IMG/VR virus record: IMGVR_UViG_3300020433_000057
Location: 1 to 22,093 of that record
DNA from: a virus
Length of the DNA: 22,093 bases
Reading direction: 5' to 3' (one strand)
Shown here: in pieces, positions 9,024 to 17,581 of the stretch
Position numbering within the stretch: position 1 is the first letter of the stretch
Layout: every line of letters starts with the position of its first letter
Notes under the pieces: generated by a model
The model's input: the letters and a program-made list of their open reading frames with translations, nothing else
The model's database searches: none
Told to the model about the DNA's origin: nothing
Position numbers and translations under genes: made by a program

Positions 9024-9257
9024 TCAGGAGTTTGTAAAGTAGGTAGAATTACCCGCCCTTGCTGCTCGTCTGATTGTATCCTCAACCTTACTTATAAGGT
9101 CTAGTCCTGCCTGTCTGTTTTCTTGCATGTGTTTCATCGCATGCTCTGTCTTATCTTCTCTTACTAGATCTTCTATGTGATCGTTTAAATGCTTTGCAAG
9201 AATACTCTTAAGAAACTTAGCTTCCTGCATGGTTACTGACATATGGTGTTGTGTCAT
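9024..9257 (-). CDS. Small helical hypothetical protein (77 aa)
   Basis: Not recognised. The 77-residue product is almost wholly helix-forming and highly charged (KFLKSILAKHLNDHIEDL, then DLISKVEDTIRRAARAG), with several Met and His near the N-terminus (MTQHHMSVTMQ). Met6 is an alternative start; neither has an obvious SD. It lies 21 bp after the beta-helix hub gene and before the 59-aa gene on the same strand, so it is probably in the same late transcript. It could be a small assembly or regulatory protein; no function can be assigned. Confidence 0.65.
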   Translation of the reverse strand: MTQHHMSVTMQEAKFLKSILAKHLNDHIEDLVREDKTEHAMKHMQENRQAGLDLISKVEDTIRRAARAGNSTYFTNS

Positions 9258-9278
9258 GTGTTTAATTGAATTCTGCTA

Positions 9279-10124
9279 TCAATTCAAGTATATCGCTGAA
9301 GCATCAAGGTCAATATTGCCTGTTGCATCTCCCTTGATTGTACCAGTGACATTTAATTTGTAAGCATTACTATCAGGGTCAGAGATCATTCCATCGAATG
9401 CACCTCCTTTGATACATGATTTAGAAGCACCATCCACTTTTGTATGAACTTTACCACCTACTTGTGTAAGATGATTGCCACCAACTTTTTCATATCGGCA
9501 TCCATCTGCCCTCATACGAACATCACCATCACTACTGACGGAAAATGTGGATGATTGTTTTTGTATCTTAATTTCATAATTACCTTTTACGTTCTCTTTT
9601 ACAGAACCGCCTTCACTCAAATCATTCTCCAAGAACGTTGTCTTGTTTGTGTAGGCATTGGATTCTAACTTCATCTCATTCTTAGCTTGTATTGCTAAGT
9701 TTTCATCTGACTGAATAGTGCATACACCACCGACTTGCATCTGATAGTTGCCATTTACTCTGTCAAATCTATCACCCTCAACCTCACTATGCATGTCACC
9801 TTCAACGTATATGTTGACATCACCAACCACATGCAGTGCCATTCTATCATTCTTTACATCCTTGCCGATTCTGATAACAAGGTTATGGTCTGACAGAATA
9901 TATGTATCATTGTACGATACTAGAGAATTATTATTTTTCTCATCCAGATTGAGAAAATTGCCATTAGCATTAAGCAAACGTATGTATTCACCTTCCCTTG
10001 TATTGTTCATCTCGAACATATGTCCTGCAGATGTTGACTGAACAAAGTTTCTAGGATATCGTATTCTTACTTTAGGTAGAAGATTATTAAGAATCGTTCC
10101 ACCAGTAAAAGGATTAAGAACCAT
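9279..10124 (-). CDS. gp5 C-terminal needle-like beta-helix protein (baseplate spike component)
   Basis: A 281-residue protein with short repeating strands ending in Val-Gly-Gly or Val-x-Gly (DVNIYVEGDMHSEVEGDRFD, GNYQMQVGG, GGNHLTQVGGKVHTKVDG). This is the pattern of the intertwined triple-stranded beta-helix in the C-terminus of T4 gp5 and in VgrG/P2 gpV spikes. It follows gp5 directly, sharing one base (TAATG). A strong SD (GGAGGT) lies 8 nt before its ATG, inside the last codons of gp5. In T4 the needle is fused to gp5; here it seems to be a separate polypeptide that would form or extend the membrane-piercing spike. The repeat pattern is seen directly; the role as needle is inferred from fold pattern and synteny. 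It has no lysozyme or peptidase motif. Confidence 0.72.
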   Translation of the reverse strand: MVLNPFTGGTILNNLLPKVRIRYPRNFVQSTSAGHMFEMNNTREGEYIRLLNANGNFLNLDEKNNNSLVSYNDTYILSDHNLVIRIGKDVKNDRMALHVVGDVNIYVEGDMHSEVEGDRFDRVNGNYQMQVGGVCTIQSDENLAIQAKNEMKLESNAYTNKTTFLENDLSEGGSVKENVKGNYEIKIQKQSSTFSVSSDGDVRMRADGCRYEKVGGNHLTQVGGKVHTKVDGASKSCIKGGAFDGMISDPDSNAYKLNVTGTIKGDATGNIDLDASAIYLN

Positions 10125-12931
10125 TAGTATCCACCTCCGTATGGTGAACTTGGTGAACTAGGAGCACTTGGTGCACTTGGAGCAGATGGAGCACTTGGAG
10201 CACTTGGTGCTGAGGGAGTCGATGGAGTAGAAGGTGCACTTGGTGGTGGTGTAGATGGTGTAGATGGTGTAACAGGAGTTGATACTGGATCAGCAACAGT
10301 TGGAGTAGAAACTGTAGTTGTATCACTATCAGTTGTAGTTTGCTCTAATTGACTGTCTATTAAATTAAATGAGGTATCAGTTAATCCCGCTTCTTCATCC
10401 TCTTTTGCTGATTTTATCATAGGATGCCCTACACAGTCAATATATTGTGTGAGTGGTAAGATATTGTTCTCTTTTATTTCTCTTGGACTTGTATACGTAT
10501 AAACAGCACTTAACAAAGCACCAGTTCCAGTTCCTGATTTGTTTATCGTACCTTTATCCTCTATTACTGGTTTAATAAAACCTATGACTGTTTTTGTAAT
10601 AGTTGCCTTCACAATTCTACCCTTTGAATCTGTAGTCGCAGTTCCTATCTCCTGTGCTTTAGATCCTGTTCCTATTGTTATGACTGGATTTACATAATTT
10701 ATCCCAACATTTATAACACTAACATCTCGTATTTTAGGAATGATATCACCACACTTAGCATAAATTGCTGTCGCACCTTGTGGTATTACTAGAGTTGGAA
10801 ACTTATCATTGAAGTTCAATATAAACTCATGTCCAGATTTAGTTTTTAACGCTAAACCAACAACTAAGTTTGGATTGAAATCTGGATCTATGGTTGTAAT
10901 CAATATGTGTTCCGAATCATAGTTAACATCTACAACTTGCAATATGTCAGGGTTGCCTTCTGTAATTTGTTCTATAAACTCACCATCATTAACATGTTCT
11001 TGCAATCCTGCCTTATCAACTAGCACACCATATTGTTCATTAGGACAAAATGTAGTTGCAGGATCAAATCCATATCCTATGCCAGGATTTGTAACTTCAA
11101 TAGAATCTACGACACCATTAACAATATTTGGTTTGAATGTCGCACCACTACCTTCTGGTTCATTACATGTAAATTGAGCTTTTACAGATGCTTCCGTATT
11201 GACATTAGATCCCTTCTTTTGCACGAACACACCAAGAATCTGTCCAATATCATCTACAATAGGCAATGCTTTTACTGGACTTGTTGATTGTAAATTATCC
11301 CATACCATCTCTGGGAAGCATGGTTTCTTGTTCAAGATACTATTGTTACAATTAACTGCTTGACTTGATATATTTCCTGACGAATCATAGAAGTTAAGAC
11401 CCTCAAACTTCTCTAAAGGTCCTCGTGTGTCAAATGCTTTGTCTGTCAAACCAGTAGCAATTCCTGCAGGACTATCTAAATCAACTAATGATCCATTTAC
11501 AGTATCAAATATTTTCTTGACTCCATTACGATCTACAGCAGGTACAAATCCATTCTTAGGTTTTGCATCTCCTACAATTGATACAGAATTAGGTGGTTTT
11601 ATTTTGAATTGTGATATTTCTTTTGCTGCTTTTTCTAATCCTTTTGGTTTGGCACCGATACCTGTCTCAAACACTGACGCACCAATAGAACATGATAATT
11701 GTCCGTCACAGAATAAATCTAAGAAGTCACCAACTTTGTTTAATAAGTTTTGAATTTTTTGTGCTGATCCTTTAATTGCACCCGTTACACCTTTCAATAC
11801 ATCTAACGCACCCGTAATCTTATCCATCAACTTTTTCATAATATCACCAAGCATATTTTGAACAAGACATAATGCGGTGTCTAACACGTTTTCTACCAGA
11901 TCACTAAGCATTCCTTTGATAAAATCACCAAGTTCATCTATCAACTGTTTGAATAGACATGAAACTAAATCACCTACACTTTTAAGTTGCTCTCTAACTG
12001 CAACATCTAATTCTGGGTCTGGTATGCTGAGTTTATCTAAACCATCTTGCACTAATTTATTAGTTTCTTCCATGACTACGCCTTTGATGTTGGCGGTCAA
12101 TCCAGTAAGTTTCTTTTGTATGCGTTGTTGAACTAAATTAATCTCATAATCCATGTCAACAACTTTACCAGTTGCTTTATTAATGAACTGATCTATCTCA
12201 TTTTTTTCTACACCACGAGCAAATTTCATAAACTCTGCCATAGGTGCCTCTAATTTTGCAGCAGTCTCACTACCACATTTACCGTTACCCACATGTACAG
12301 TGACTTCTTGTTTTTCTTTTGCTATCTTTTGTTTCTCACTCTCTAACTTTGCTGCACCACGTTCGTTTTTACTGTCTGTAGAATTATGTGTATGTCCATC
12401 ATTATTTTTTGGTGCTTCATCAAGACCAGTCTCTTCATTTACCTCAACTGTGCTACCTGTGTTTGGTGATGCACTTCCATCACCATTCATATGTTTAAAA
12501 TCATAATCTGGAGTTGCTAATTGTGCAAATCCCTGTTCTAAACCACCTTCAACACCATATCCACCACTAGGGTTTTCATCAGCAATACTACCCATGACAA
12601 TAGGTATTTGTGATGAAGTTCCATCCATAAAGAATCCTACAACCCAACTATTGAGTTGTAATTGGTGAATAGAACCCATGCCAGATCTCATAGAATATAT
12701 GGGTGGCATTAAGACCTGTGCCCATGGTAAATCTTGAGTAGGTAACTCTTTTCTATTTGGATTATGATAACCTACAATTCTAACCTTTACTTTGTTAGTC
12801 CAATCCCAGTCTGAATAATCGAATCTACTGATCTCAGCATTCCAAAATTTGTTACCATCATTCTCTACCTGTCCAACCCACCAGTTGAAACCTTCTCTTC
12901 CTATAAAATTAGCAACGTTTTCATTCATCAT
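10124..12931 (-). CDS. 5: Baseplate hub protein gp5 (OB-fold; no recognisable lysozyme domain)
   Basis: Residues 1-125 match the N-terminal OB-fold of T4-like gp5 (FIGREGFNWWVGQVENDG, RVKVRI-like NKVKVRIVGYHNPN, LPWAQVLMPP, SWVVGFFMDGTSSQIPIVMG). This domain sits on the gp27 trimer in the central hub. After a charged linker, residues about 225-425 are long amphipathic helices (for example MAEFMKFARGVEKNEID), then beta modules with two copies of a V-x-N-x-G-x-x-Y element (EVTNPGIGYGF; SVINVGINYVNP). The C-terminus is a Ser/Ala/Pro/Thr-rich tail with tandem SAP triplets ending in YGGGY. The T4-lysozyme-type domain of T4 gp5 is not visible. It overlaps the gp27-like gene by 4 bp (ATGA). At 935 aa it is much longer than T4 gp5 (575 aa). 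Confidence 0.85.
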   Translation of the reverse strand: MMNENVANFIGREGFNWWVGQVENDGNKFWNAEISRFDYSDWDWTNKVKVRIVGYHNPNRKELPTQDLPWAQVLMPPIYSMRSGMGSIHQLQLNSWVVGFFMDGTSSQIPIVMGSIADENPSGGYGVEGGLEQGFAQLATPDYDFKHMNGDGSASPNTGSTVEVNEETGLDEAPKNNDGHTHNSTDSKNERGAAKLESEKQKIAKEKQEVTVHVGNGKCGSETAAKLEAPMAEFMKFARGVEKNEIDQFINKATGKVVDMDYEINLVQQRIQKKLTGLTANIKGVVMEETNKLVQDGLDKLSIPDPELDVAVREQLKSVGDLVSCLFKQLIDELGDFIKGMLSDLVENVLDTALCLVQNMLGDIMKKLMDKITGALDVLKGVTGAIKGSAQKIQNLLNKVGDFLDLFCDGQLSCSIGASVFETGIGAKPKGLEKAAKEISQFKIKPPNSVSIVGDAKPKNGFVPAVDRNGVKKIFDTVNGSLVDLDSPAGIATGLTDKAFDTRGPLEKFEGLNFYDSSGNISSQAVNCNNSILNKKPCFPEMVWDNLQSTSPVKALPIVDDIGQILGVFVQKKGSNVNTEASVKAQFTCNEPEGSGATFKPNIVNGVVDSIEVTNPGIGYGFDPATTFCPNEQYGVLVDKAGLQEHVNDGEFIEQITEGNPDILQVVDVNYDSEHILITTIDPDFNPNLVVGLALKTKSGHEFILNFNDKFPTLVIPQGATAIYAKCGDIIPKIRDVSVINVGINYVNPVITIGTGSKAQEIGTATTDSKGRIVKATITKTVIGFIKPVIEDKGTINKSGTGTGALLSAVYTYTSPREIKENNILPLTQYIDCVGHPMIKSAKEDEEAGLTDTSFNLIDSQLEQTTTDSDTTTVSTPTVADPVSTPVTPSTPSTPPPSAPSTPSTPSAPSAPSAPSAPSAPSAPSSPSSPYGGGY
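10142..10272 (-). repeat. Short tandem repeats encoding the Ser-Ala-Pro/Ser-Thr-Pro tail of gp5
   Basis: On the plus strand this stretch is built from 9-bp units close to ggagcactt, with ggtgcactt and ggtgtagat variants. On the coding strand they give consecutive SAP triplets, then STP/SSP variants. The unit-to-unit variation is small, so slippage could change the copy number. It forms a probably flexible tail at the C-terminus of gp5, just before the separate needle-like gene. Confidence 0.8.
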
Positions 12932-14184
12932 GATTGAGTCTCTTCACCATCAGAATCGGTGTATAATGTGAGTTTTGAGGTCATTTTGTCCTCACTACTC
13001 TTAAATGTTCTCTCTACTCGACCAATAACATATTTACCAGAGTTTGCAAAATCTGGTTCTCTCTCACTCGTTCCTTTATAGATGTCTAGTTGTACAACCT
13101 CACCTATTTCTAACGAATAATCTGCTACAAATTCTACCACAACTTTTTTGTTGTAAAATAATTTTTCCCTTAATGAGGATTGTGATAATTGTTTTGTAAA
13201 CCCCTGTGTGTATGTTCCTTCAGTAAATAACGCAGAGTCAGATATTTTTGACATGATTCTAGTATATGTCCTAGTGTTGTTGAATCCTGAGTAAAATTCT
13301 GGAGTTGTTCTAGAGTTCATTACACTAACACTCTGATAATATTTATTGATGTTAAAAGGATATTCTTGATACTTCATATTTCTAAGATCTAAAGTCATAA
13401 CGTTGCTTGAATATGATCCTAAGTTCAACCCTTTCAGTAGATCAACAGATGACTCAACCGTAACTGTTGGCACAGCAAGAATACCTTTATCGTCTTCATC
13501 TTCTAGTTCTGATCCTTCATGTCCTACAACCATTCTTATAACGGGTTCTTTAGATGCAAATGAATCATAAGATACAAAATTATATCCAGATCTAGTCTCA
13601 TAAAATGCGTATCCTGCACTTGCTGCCTTACCACTGCCCTTTCCAGCTGGTATTGCTTTTGCTGCTAACCATCTTATAGATGTAAATGGATTCCAATATG
13701 GTGATATGAAAGAGAAATTATTGATACAAGGTTCAAAATTTTGCATTCTCTCATCAGAAACACCTAACAAATCACCTAATATCTCTTTCCTGACAATATC
13801 ATGTATCTTTACACCTTGCCCTTTCCCAAATCTGCGTGATATTTTATTTCCTGCATTATTTAAAAAATCAACTTTACATAACATCAAAACTGCCGATGAC
13901 CTACCACCTATATTTCTTCTATCTTGTATATCATATATGACATATTCTCCTCCAATCTCTGTTCTACCCTCACTATCACCAATACGTATGAATACATTTT
14001 CCATACCTGTCAACTCGGATAAAAATCCAGTCTCACTGTCGGTAATTTGCACCTCCATGAGCATGGTTGCAGACATAATATCCTCAGTATATCTGACATA
14101 CAATACCTGATTGACGCCAATAGGAGGATAATCGGCAATCAAAAATTGATATAATTGAAAATTGGACTGTGTATTAACTGACAT
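12928..14184 (-). CDS. 27: gp27-like baseplate hub protein
   Basis: The 418-residue protein lies directly upstream of gp5, overlapping it by 4 bp, as expected for gp27, whose trimer binds gp5 at the tail tip. Length fits (T4 gp27 is 391 aa). The segment FSFISPYWNPFTSIRWLAAKA (residues 158-176; written here as its core PYWNPFTSIRWLA) is characteristic of phage hub proteins of this type. N-terminal strands (VLYVRYTEDIMSATMLMEVQ) and C-terminal strands (GEVVQLDIYKG, SGKYVIGRVERTF) fit the beta-barrel domains that adapt the tail tube to the hub. It shares one base (TAATG) with the 449-aa gene before it. Assignment rests on motif plus synteny with gp5; overall identity to T4 gp27 is probably low. 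Confidence 0.75.
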   Translation of the reverse strand: MSVNTQSNFQLYQFLIADYPPIGVNQVLYVRYTEDIMSATMLMEVQITDSETGFLSELTGMENVFIRIGDSEGRTEIGGEYVIYDIQDRRNIGGRSSAVLMLCKVDFLNNAGNKISRRFGKGQGVKIHDIVRKEILGDLLGVSDERMQNFEPCINNFSFISPYWNPFTSIRWLAAKAIPAGKGSGKAASAGYAFYETRSGYNFVSYDSFASKEPVIRMVVGHEGSELEDEDDKGILAVPTVTVESSVDLLKGLNLGSYSSNVMTLDLRNMKYQEYPFNINKYYQSVSVMNSRTTPEFYSGFNNTRTYTRIMSKISDSALFTEGTYTQGFTKQLSQSSLREKLFYNKKVVVEFVADYSLEIGEVVQLDIYKGTSEREPDFANSGKYVIGRVERTFKSSEDKMTSKLTLYTDSDGEETQS

Positions 14185-15533
14185 TAGAATTGAGAAGTTG
14201 TATTGTATGCTTCAATATAAGGAGATCCCTTTATCATAGGTTGAGCAAGTTCACCACCTTCTGCTTGCATTGGAGGAGGACTTGGTGTACTAGCAATAGC
14301 ATTACCTGTTCCACTGGCAATATCAATCTGTTTCTGAGTTTTAGAGTCAGCATTTTCTCTATTTGCCTGTATTGTCTTATCAGTTAATTCTGTTAGATTA
14401 GTAACCTGATCACCTTTTGGTGCAAATATGTTTTTTATTCCACCAAATGCCTTCATGCCAAGTTTAAGACCCATGCCCGCAGGAGACATCATAAATGCTT
14501 TCTTTGCTAAATTTTTCACCCCATCTTTCATACCCATTGCTTTGCCAGCTAATCCTTTCGCACCCTTGAATAAACCCTGACCCGCATTGAGTGCCATACC
14601 CATCGGTGTCAAACCAAATAATTTTTTAGCAAGACCACCACCTTTACGTTTCTTAATGGGTTGCATCGCTCTACTGCCCGATGTACCATCGCCAAGACCT
14701 ATACCATCAGCAGTTCCTGTGTATGGTGCACGTCGTCCAGACGTAGGATCTCCAACCAGAGCACCGCCAGGACTAGGAACTATAGCACTACTCTGTTCTA
14801 CTCCACCTTCCCCACCAGATGATCCACCGCCCATCTTTCCACGAATAAATTCAACTGCCCTTCCTAAGAGACCACCAAGAATAGTTCCTTCTTTCTTATC
14901 CTCTTTGTTATCGTTATCCTCTTCGTCATTAGCAACCTCAGAACTAGCAGCACCCAACTTAAATGATTGTGATAATTGATTTATATTTCTATTCAATACC
15001 TTAGATGCTTCTTTACTTGGTGCGGGTATTTTCTCTAGTAAATCCACCATTGCAACAGCAGCAGATTTAGCAGGAAGTGCTAAGGCATCCATAAATGCCT
15101 TCTTAGTCTTAGGATCTATATCAAATTGATCTTCTAAATCTTTTTTTACCTTTTGTTTTACTTGATCCTCATCTATTCCTGCATTCTCTAACTTATCGAC
15201 TTTCGGTGTTTCTCCTGCCTCTGGTAAATCAGGATCTATCCCTGCTGCCCTCTTTGCTCTACGTTCTTTAAATTTTCTTATTCTATCTTCCTTCGACAAA
15301 TATTCTCCAGTCTTAGGATCTACACCCATTGCTGCAACTGGGTCTGGTACAAGATTTTGTTGTGGTTCTACCTTTGGTTTTATTATAGGTTTAGGTGTTA
15401 CATCTGTGGCAGTAACATCAACAGTTTGTTGAGATGCAGGGATATCAAATGCTTTTGCAATCGCATCGGGATTTGCAATGAACTTTGCTAGTCCACCACC
15501 TTGTTTTGACATTGCGGGAGGTAATGCTTTCAT
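14184..15533 (-). CDS. Inner-tail/baseplate structural protein with internal duplication (449 aa)
   Basis: Not assignable to a named T4 gene. The N-terminal half is charged and helical (RIRKFKERRAKRAAG; KQKVKKDLEDQFDID). A Gly-rich linker (residues about 230-245) leads to a C-terminal Lys/Gly/Met-rich half with two related copies: AKKLFGLTPMGMALNAGQ... and AKKAFMMSPAGMGLKLGM.... Each copy is a basic amphipathic segment of about 30 residues. The gene abuts the M15-peptidase gene (TAG directly followed by ATG) and shares a base with the gp27-like gene, the region where T4 keeps genes 28 and 29. It is probably a minor inner-tail or hub component packed with the tape-measure-like protein, but this rests on position and composition only. 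Confidence 0.75.
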   Translation of the reverse strand: MKALPPAMSKQGGGLAKFIANPDAIAKAFDIPASQQTVDVTATDVTPKPIIKPKVEPQQNLVPDPVAAMGVDPKTGEYLSKEDRIRKFKERRAKRAAGIDPDLPEAGETPKVDKLENAGIDEDQVKQKVKKDLEDQFDIDPKTKKAFMDALALPAKSAAVAMVDLLEKIPAPSKEASKVLNRNINQLSQSFKLGAASSEVANDEEDNDNKEDKKEGTILGGLLGRAVEFIRGKMGGGSSGGEGGVEQSSAIVPSPGGALVGDPTSGRRAPYTGTADGIGLGDGTSGSRAMQPIKKRKGGGLAKKLFGLTPMGMALNAGQGLFKGAKGLAGKAMGMKDGVKNLAKKAFMMSPAGMGLKLGMKAFGGIKNIFAPKGDQVTNLTELTDKTIQANRENADSKTQKQIDIASGTGNAIASTPSPPPMQAEGGELAQPMIKGSPYIEAYNTTSQF

Positions 15534-17414
15534 CTATACAAACTCATACTTATATGATCCCTTTCCTTGAGGATCTATTATTGTGTGTTGCTTAGTCCAC
15601 CACTCGTTGAACTCAGGAGTGCCAATTGGCATAGTTACTGGTCTATCCACATAAACAATTTGAACTCCGCCAGGCAATATTGCACCTTTGGTCATCGACC
15701 CTGTATCACCAGATCCAACGTTAACTGGTTCATTATTTAGAGTTTCTTTTGCAACATTTGTGCCAGGTGCTGTAATATTGGATACATCCTTCTTACCATC
15801 TGCTGCAGAACCTGATGATGGTGCTCCTACTGGATCATCAAGGTTAGGTATCCATTTATTTTTGCCAGGTTGTAACCATTTGTCGTTAGGTTCATTATTA
15901 TAGAGATCGAAATGAACTGGATCTTTCTCACCTTGCCACTGGAAACCATATTTCTTACCCTTTTCTCGCATCCACTCATTTGCTTTTGAGTAGTAATCAA
16001 TATCCACTGCCCAACCTTGTCCGTGTGGAGATTGTCCTACAGGTGCAGGACTTATGACATTCTCATCTCCTGCAGATGCTGCATCTATTAATGCTTGTTG
16101 TTGTTCTGGACTTCTATATGAAGATGTTACACTCATAGGCAAGTTGATACCATCTTTTGCTGCAGCGTTAACTGCCTTCTTCCATGCTTTCATGGTTGAT
16201 GGGTTCAGTATAATTGGTCTACCATACATGTCTTTAGTAGGATCAGGTGCTTGCATACCTGATTGTTGATCCTCGGCCTGTTTTTGACCTGGCAACACAC
16301 CCATATCTTTAGCAGCAAGTGCAGCATCAAGTCCCACTGATACAGCAGTTCCTACGCCAGGTATTGTAGATGCTATACCAGATGCTGCTTCAAGCATTGC
16401 ACCCTTAAAATCACCCGCCATCAATCGTTGTCCTGCAAACAACAATCCTGCACCCATACCAACGAAAGGTATCTTCTTCAATAGTCCTTTACCTAATGCT
16501 TTTGTACCTACCTTGGCAATTGCTTTTGCACCTACCTTGGCACCAATCTTCTTAGCACCTTTTTTGAGTAATGCCTTTCCTGCTTTACTTGCACCTTTTA
16601 ATAGTTTGCCACCTGATTTTGCAACCTTGGATATACCCTTGGTCGCTTTCTTACCACCAGCTACAATGTTTCTTATCTTCTTACCTAATTTTAAATTCTT
16701 AAATTTTTTCCCTAACTTTAATTTTTTCCCTATATTCTTTACGTTCTTGAACATTCGAGCAAAATTCATCATGCCCTTTCCACCACCTTTTGTTGGATCT
16801 TGCCCTTCTTTCTTCTGTTGAGGTATGGCACCAGTTTTTGATGACGACATGCCACCCCACCATTTCAATGGTGCTTTTAACCCAATTGTTTTTTGTGGTT
16901 TAGGTGTCTCAACTATACCAAAAAATGCTTTTAACTTATTTGCTTCTGTTACTACACTTGCTTTTGCAGGAGATGGAGGTAATGTTTTTAAAAAACCTAG
17001 TGATGAACTTATTATTAATGCTGCACCTTGTTTGTATATTAGTTCTACAGACTCACCATAGTCCTTTACAGGTTGTACAACTTCTGGTTCTTTCTCTCCA
17101 ACTTTTGCAATAGTTTCTCTCTTTACAATACCACCCTTCTGCAATGCCACCTCTGGTTGGTATGGCATACTCTTCTTAAATGCTACCTCTTTTATTTTCT
17201 CTTCTACTATCTGTTTATATTTTGAGTCGTCTTCCTTATCAGGTCTCTCTACGGGTTCTCCTCTACCATATGTCGTATCAACTTCATTAATAGGTATGGG
17301 TGCTATGGCAGGAACTATTTTTACCTCGTCTGTATTTGTGACAGCACCAGCTACCCCCGCAACAAGCGAACTTACTGCTTTCTTAAAAAACTCAATAACT
17401 GCTTTGCCTTCCAT
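15534..17414 (-). CDS. Tape-measure-position tail protein with VanY/M15 peptidase domain (626 aa)
   Basis: The N-terminus is helical. A strongly basic Lys/Gly/Ala-rich region (about 215-315) is followed by a hydrophobic Gly/Ala segment (about 316-372), then a peptidase M15 (VanY/D,D-carboxypeptidase type) domain at about 395-510. Motifs: SSYRSPEQQQ (431-440), SPHGQGWAVDID with zinc ligands His464 and Asp471, and VHFD with His501. M15 enzymes cut D-Ala-containing peptide bridges of peptidoglycan. The gene follows gp26 and the gp51-like ORF, exactly where tape-measure genes follow their chaperones. A likely role is tape measure/inner-tail protein with a wall-opening enzyme used during DNA entry. 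The M15 call is strong; the tape-measure call is inferred from position. The start is ATG 17414, sharing one base with the preceding stop (TAATG). Confidence 0.82.
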   Translation of the reverse strand: MEGKAVIEFFKKAVSSLVAGVAGAVTNTDEVKIVPAIAPIPINEVDTTYGRGEPVERPDKEDDSKYKQIVEEKIKEVAFKKSMPYQPEVALQKGGIVKRETIAKVGEKEPEVVQPVKDYGESVELIYKQGAALIISSSLGFLKTLPPSPAKASVVTEANKLKAFFGIVETPKPQKTIGLKAPLKWWGGMSSSKTGAIPQQKKEGQDPTKGGGKGMMNFARMFKNVKNIGKKLKLGKKFKNLKLGKKIRNIVAGGKKATKGISKVAKSGGKLLKGASKAGKALLKKGAKKIGAKVGAKAIAKVGTKALGKGLLKKIPFVGMGAGLLFAGQRLMAGDFKGAMLEAASGIASTIPGVGTAVSVGLDAALAAKDMGVLPGQKQAEDQQSGMQAPDPTKDMYGRPIILNPSTMKAWKKAVNAAAKDGINLPMSVTSSYRSPEQQQALIDAASAGDENVISPAPVGQSPHGQGWAVDIDYYSKANEWMREKGKKYGFQWQGEKDPVHFDLYNNEPNDKWLQPGKNKWIPNLDDPVGAPSSGSAADGKKDVSNITAPGTNVAKETLNNEPVNVGSGDTGSMTKGAILPGGVQIVYVDRPVTMPIGTPEFNEWWTKQHTIIDPQGKGSYKYEFV

Positions 17415-17578
17415 TAACGTTTACGTTGTTCCTCTGCGATACGCTCTCTTTCTTTTTGTAAGTGAGCTGCTAACATATTCACATACACCTCGCGTTCCCA
17501 AGGCATCATATTTTCAATATCTGTCAAACTATATTTATGGTGTTGAACGAGAGAAAAATTAGTTTGATAAAAGGTCAT
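17414..17578 (-). CDS. 51: gp51-like small tail/hub assembly ORF (54 aa), possible -1 frameshift extension of gp26
   Basis: Minus-strand ATG at 17578 opens a 54-residue ORF: YSLTDIENMMPWEREVYVNM (18-37) followed by a charged helix ending QKERERIAEEQRKR. This 'tDiEnMMPwEReiYv' helix is typical of the small protein beside gp26 in T4-like phages and resembles the C-terminal extension of G-T type tail chaperones. Two expression routes are visible. First, independent initiation from GAGG, 5 nt before the ATG. Second, -1 frameshifting at the end of gene 26: the frame is open from the slippery heptamer through nine codons (RIALFHEGI) into this ORF, giving a 294-residue fusion. The gp51 symbol is by position beside gp26 and is tentative. 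Confidence 0.72.
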   Translation of the reverse strand: MTFYQTNFSLVQHHKYSLTDIENMMPWEREVYVNMLAAHLQKERERIAEEQRKR

Positions 17579-17581
17579 GAT

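Noticed and set aside
10124-12931. A lysozyme domain in gp5, as in T4
   Set aside because: No catalytic Glu/Asp/Thr pattern of T4-type lysozyme could be found; the central part is long amphipathic helices instead.
13340-13347. AATAAATA on the minus strand within the gp27-like gene
   Set aside because: It is deep inside coding sequence with no gene start nearby; expected by chance in AT-rich DNA.
17532-17539. CATAAATA on the minus strand inside the gp51-like ORF
   Set aside because: It encodes conserved-looking residues (H-K-Y) and lies about 118 nt before the next start, unlike the 26-28 nt spacing of the accepted boxes. It could be a weak internal promoter but is not called.
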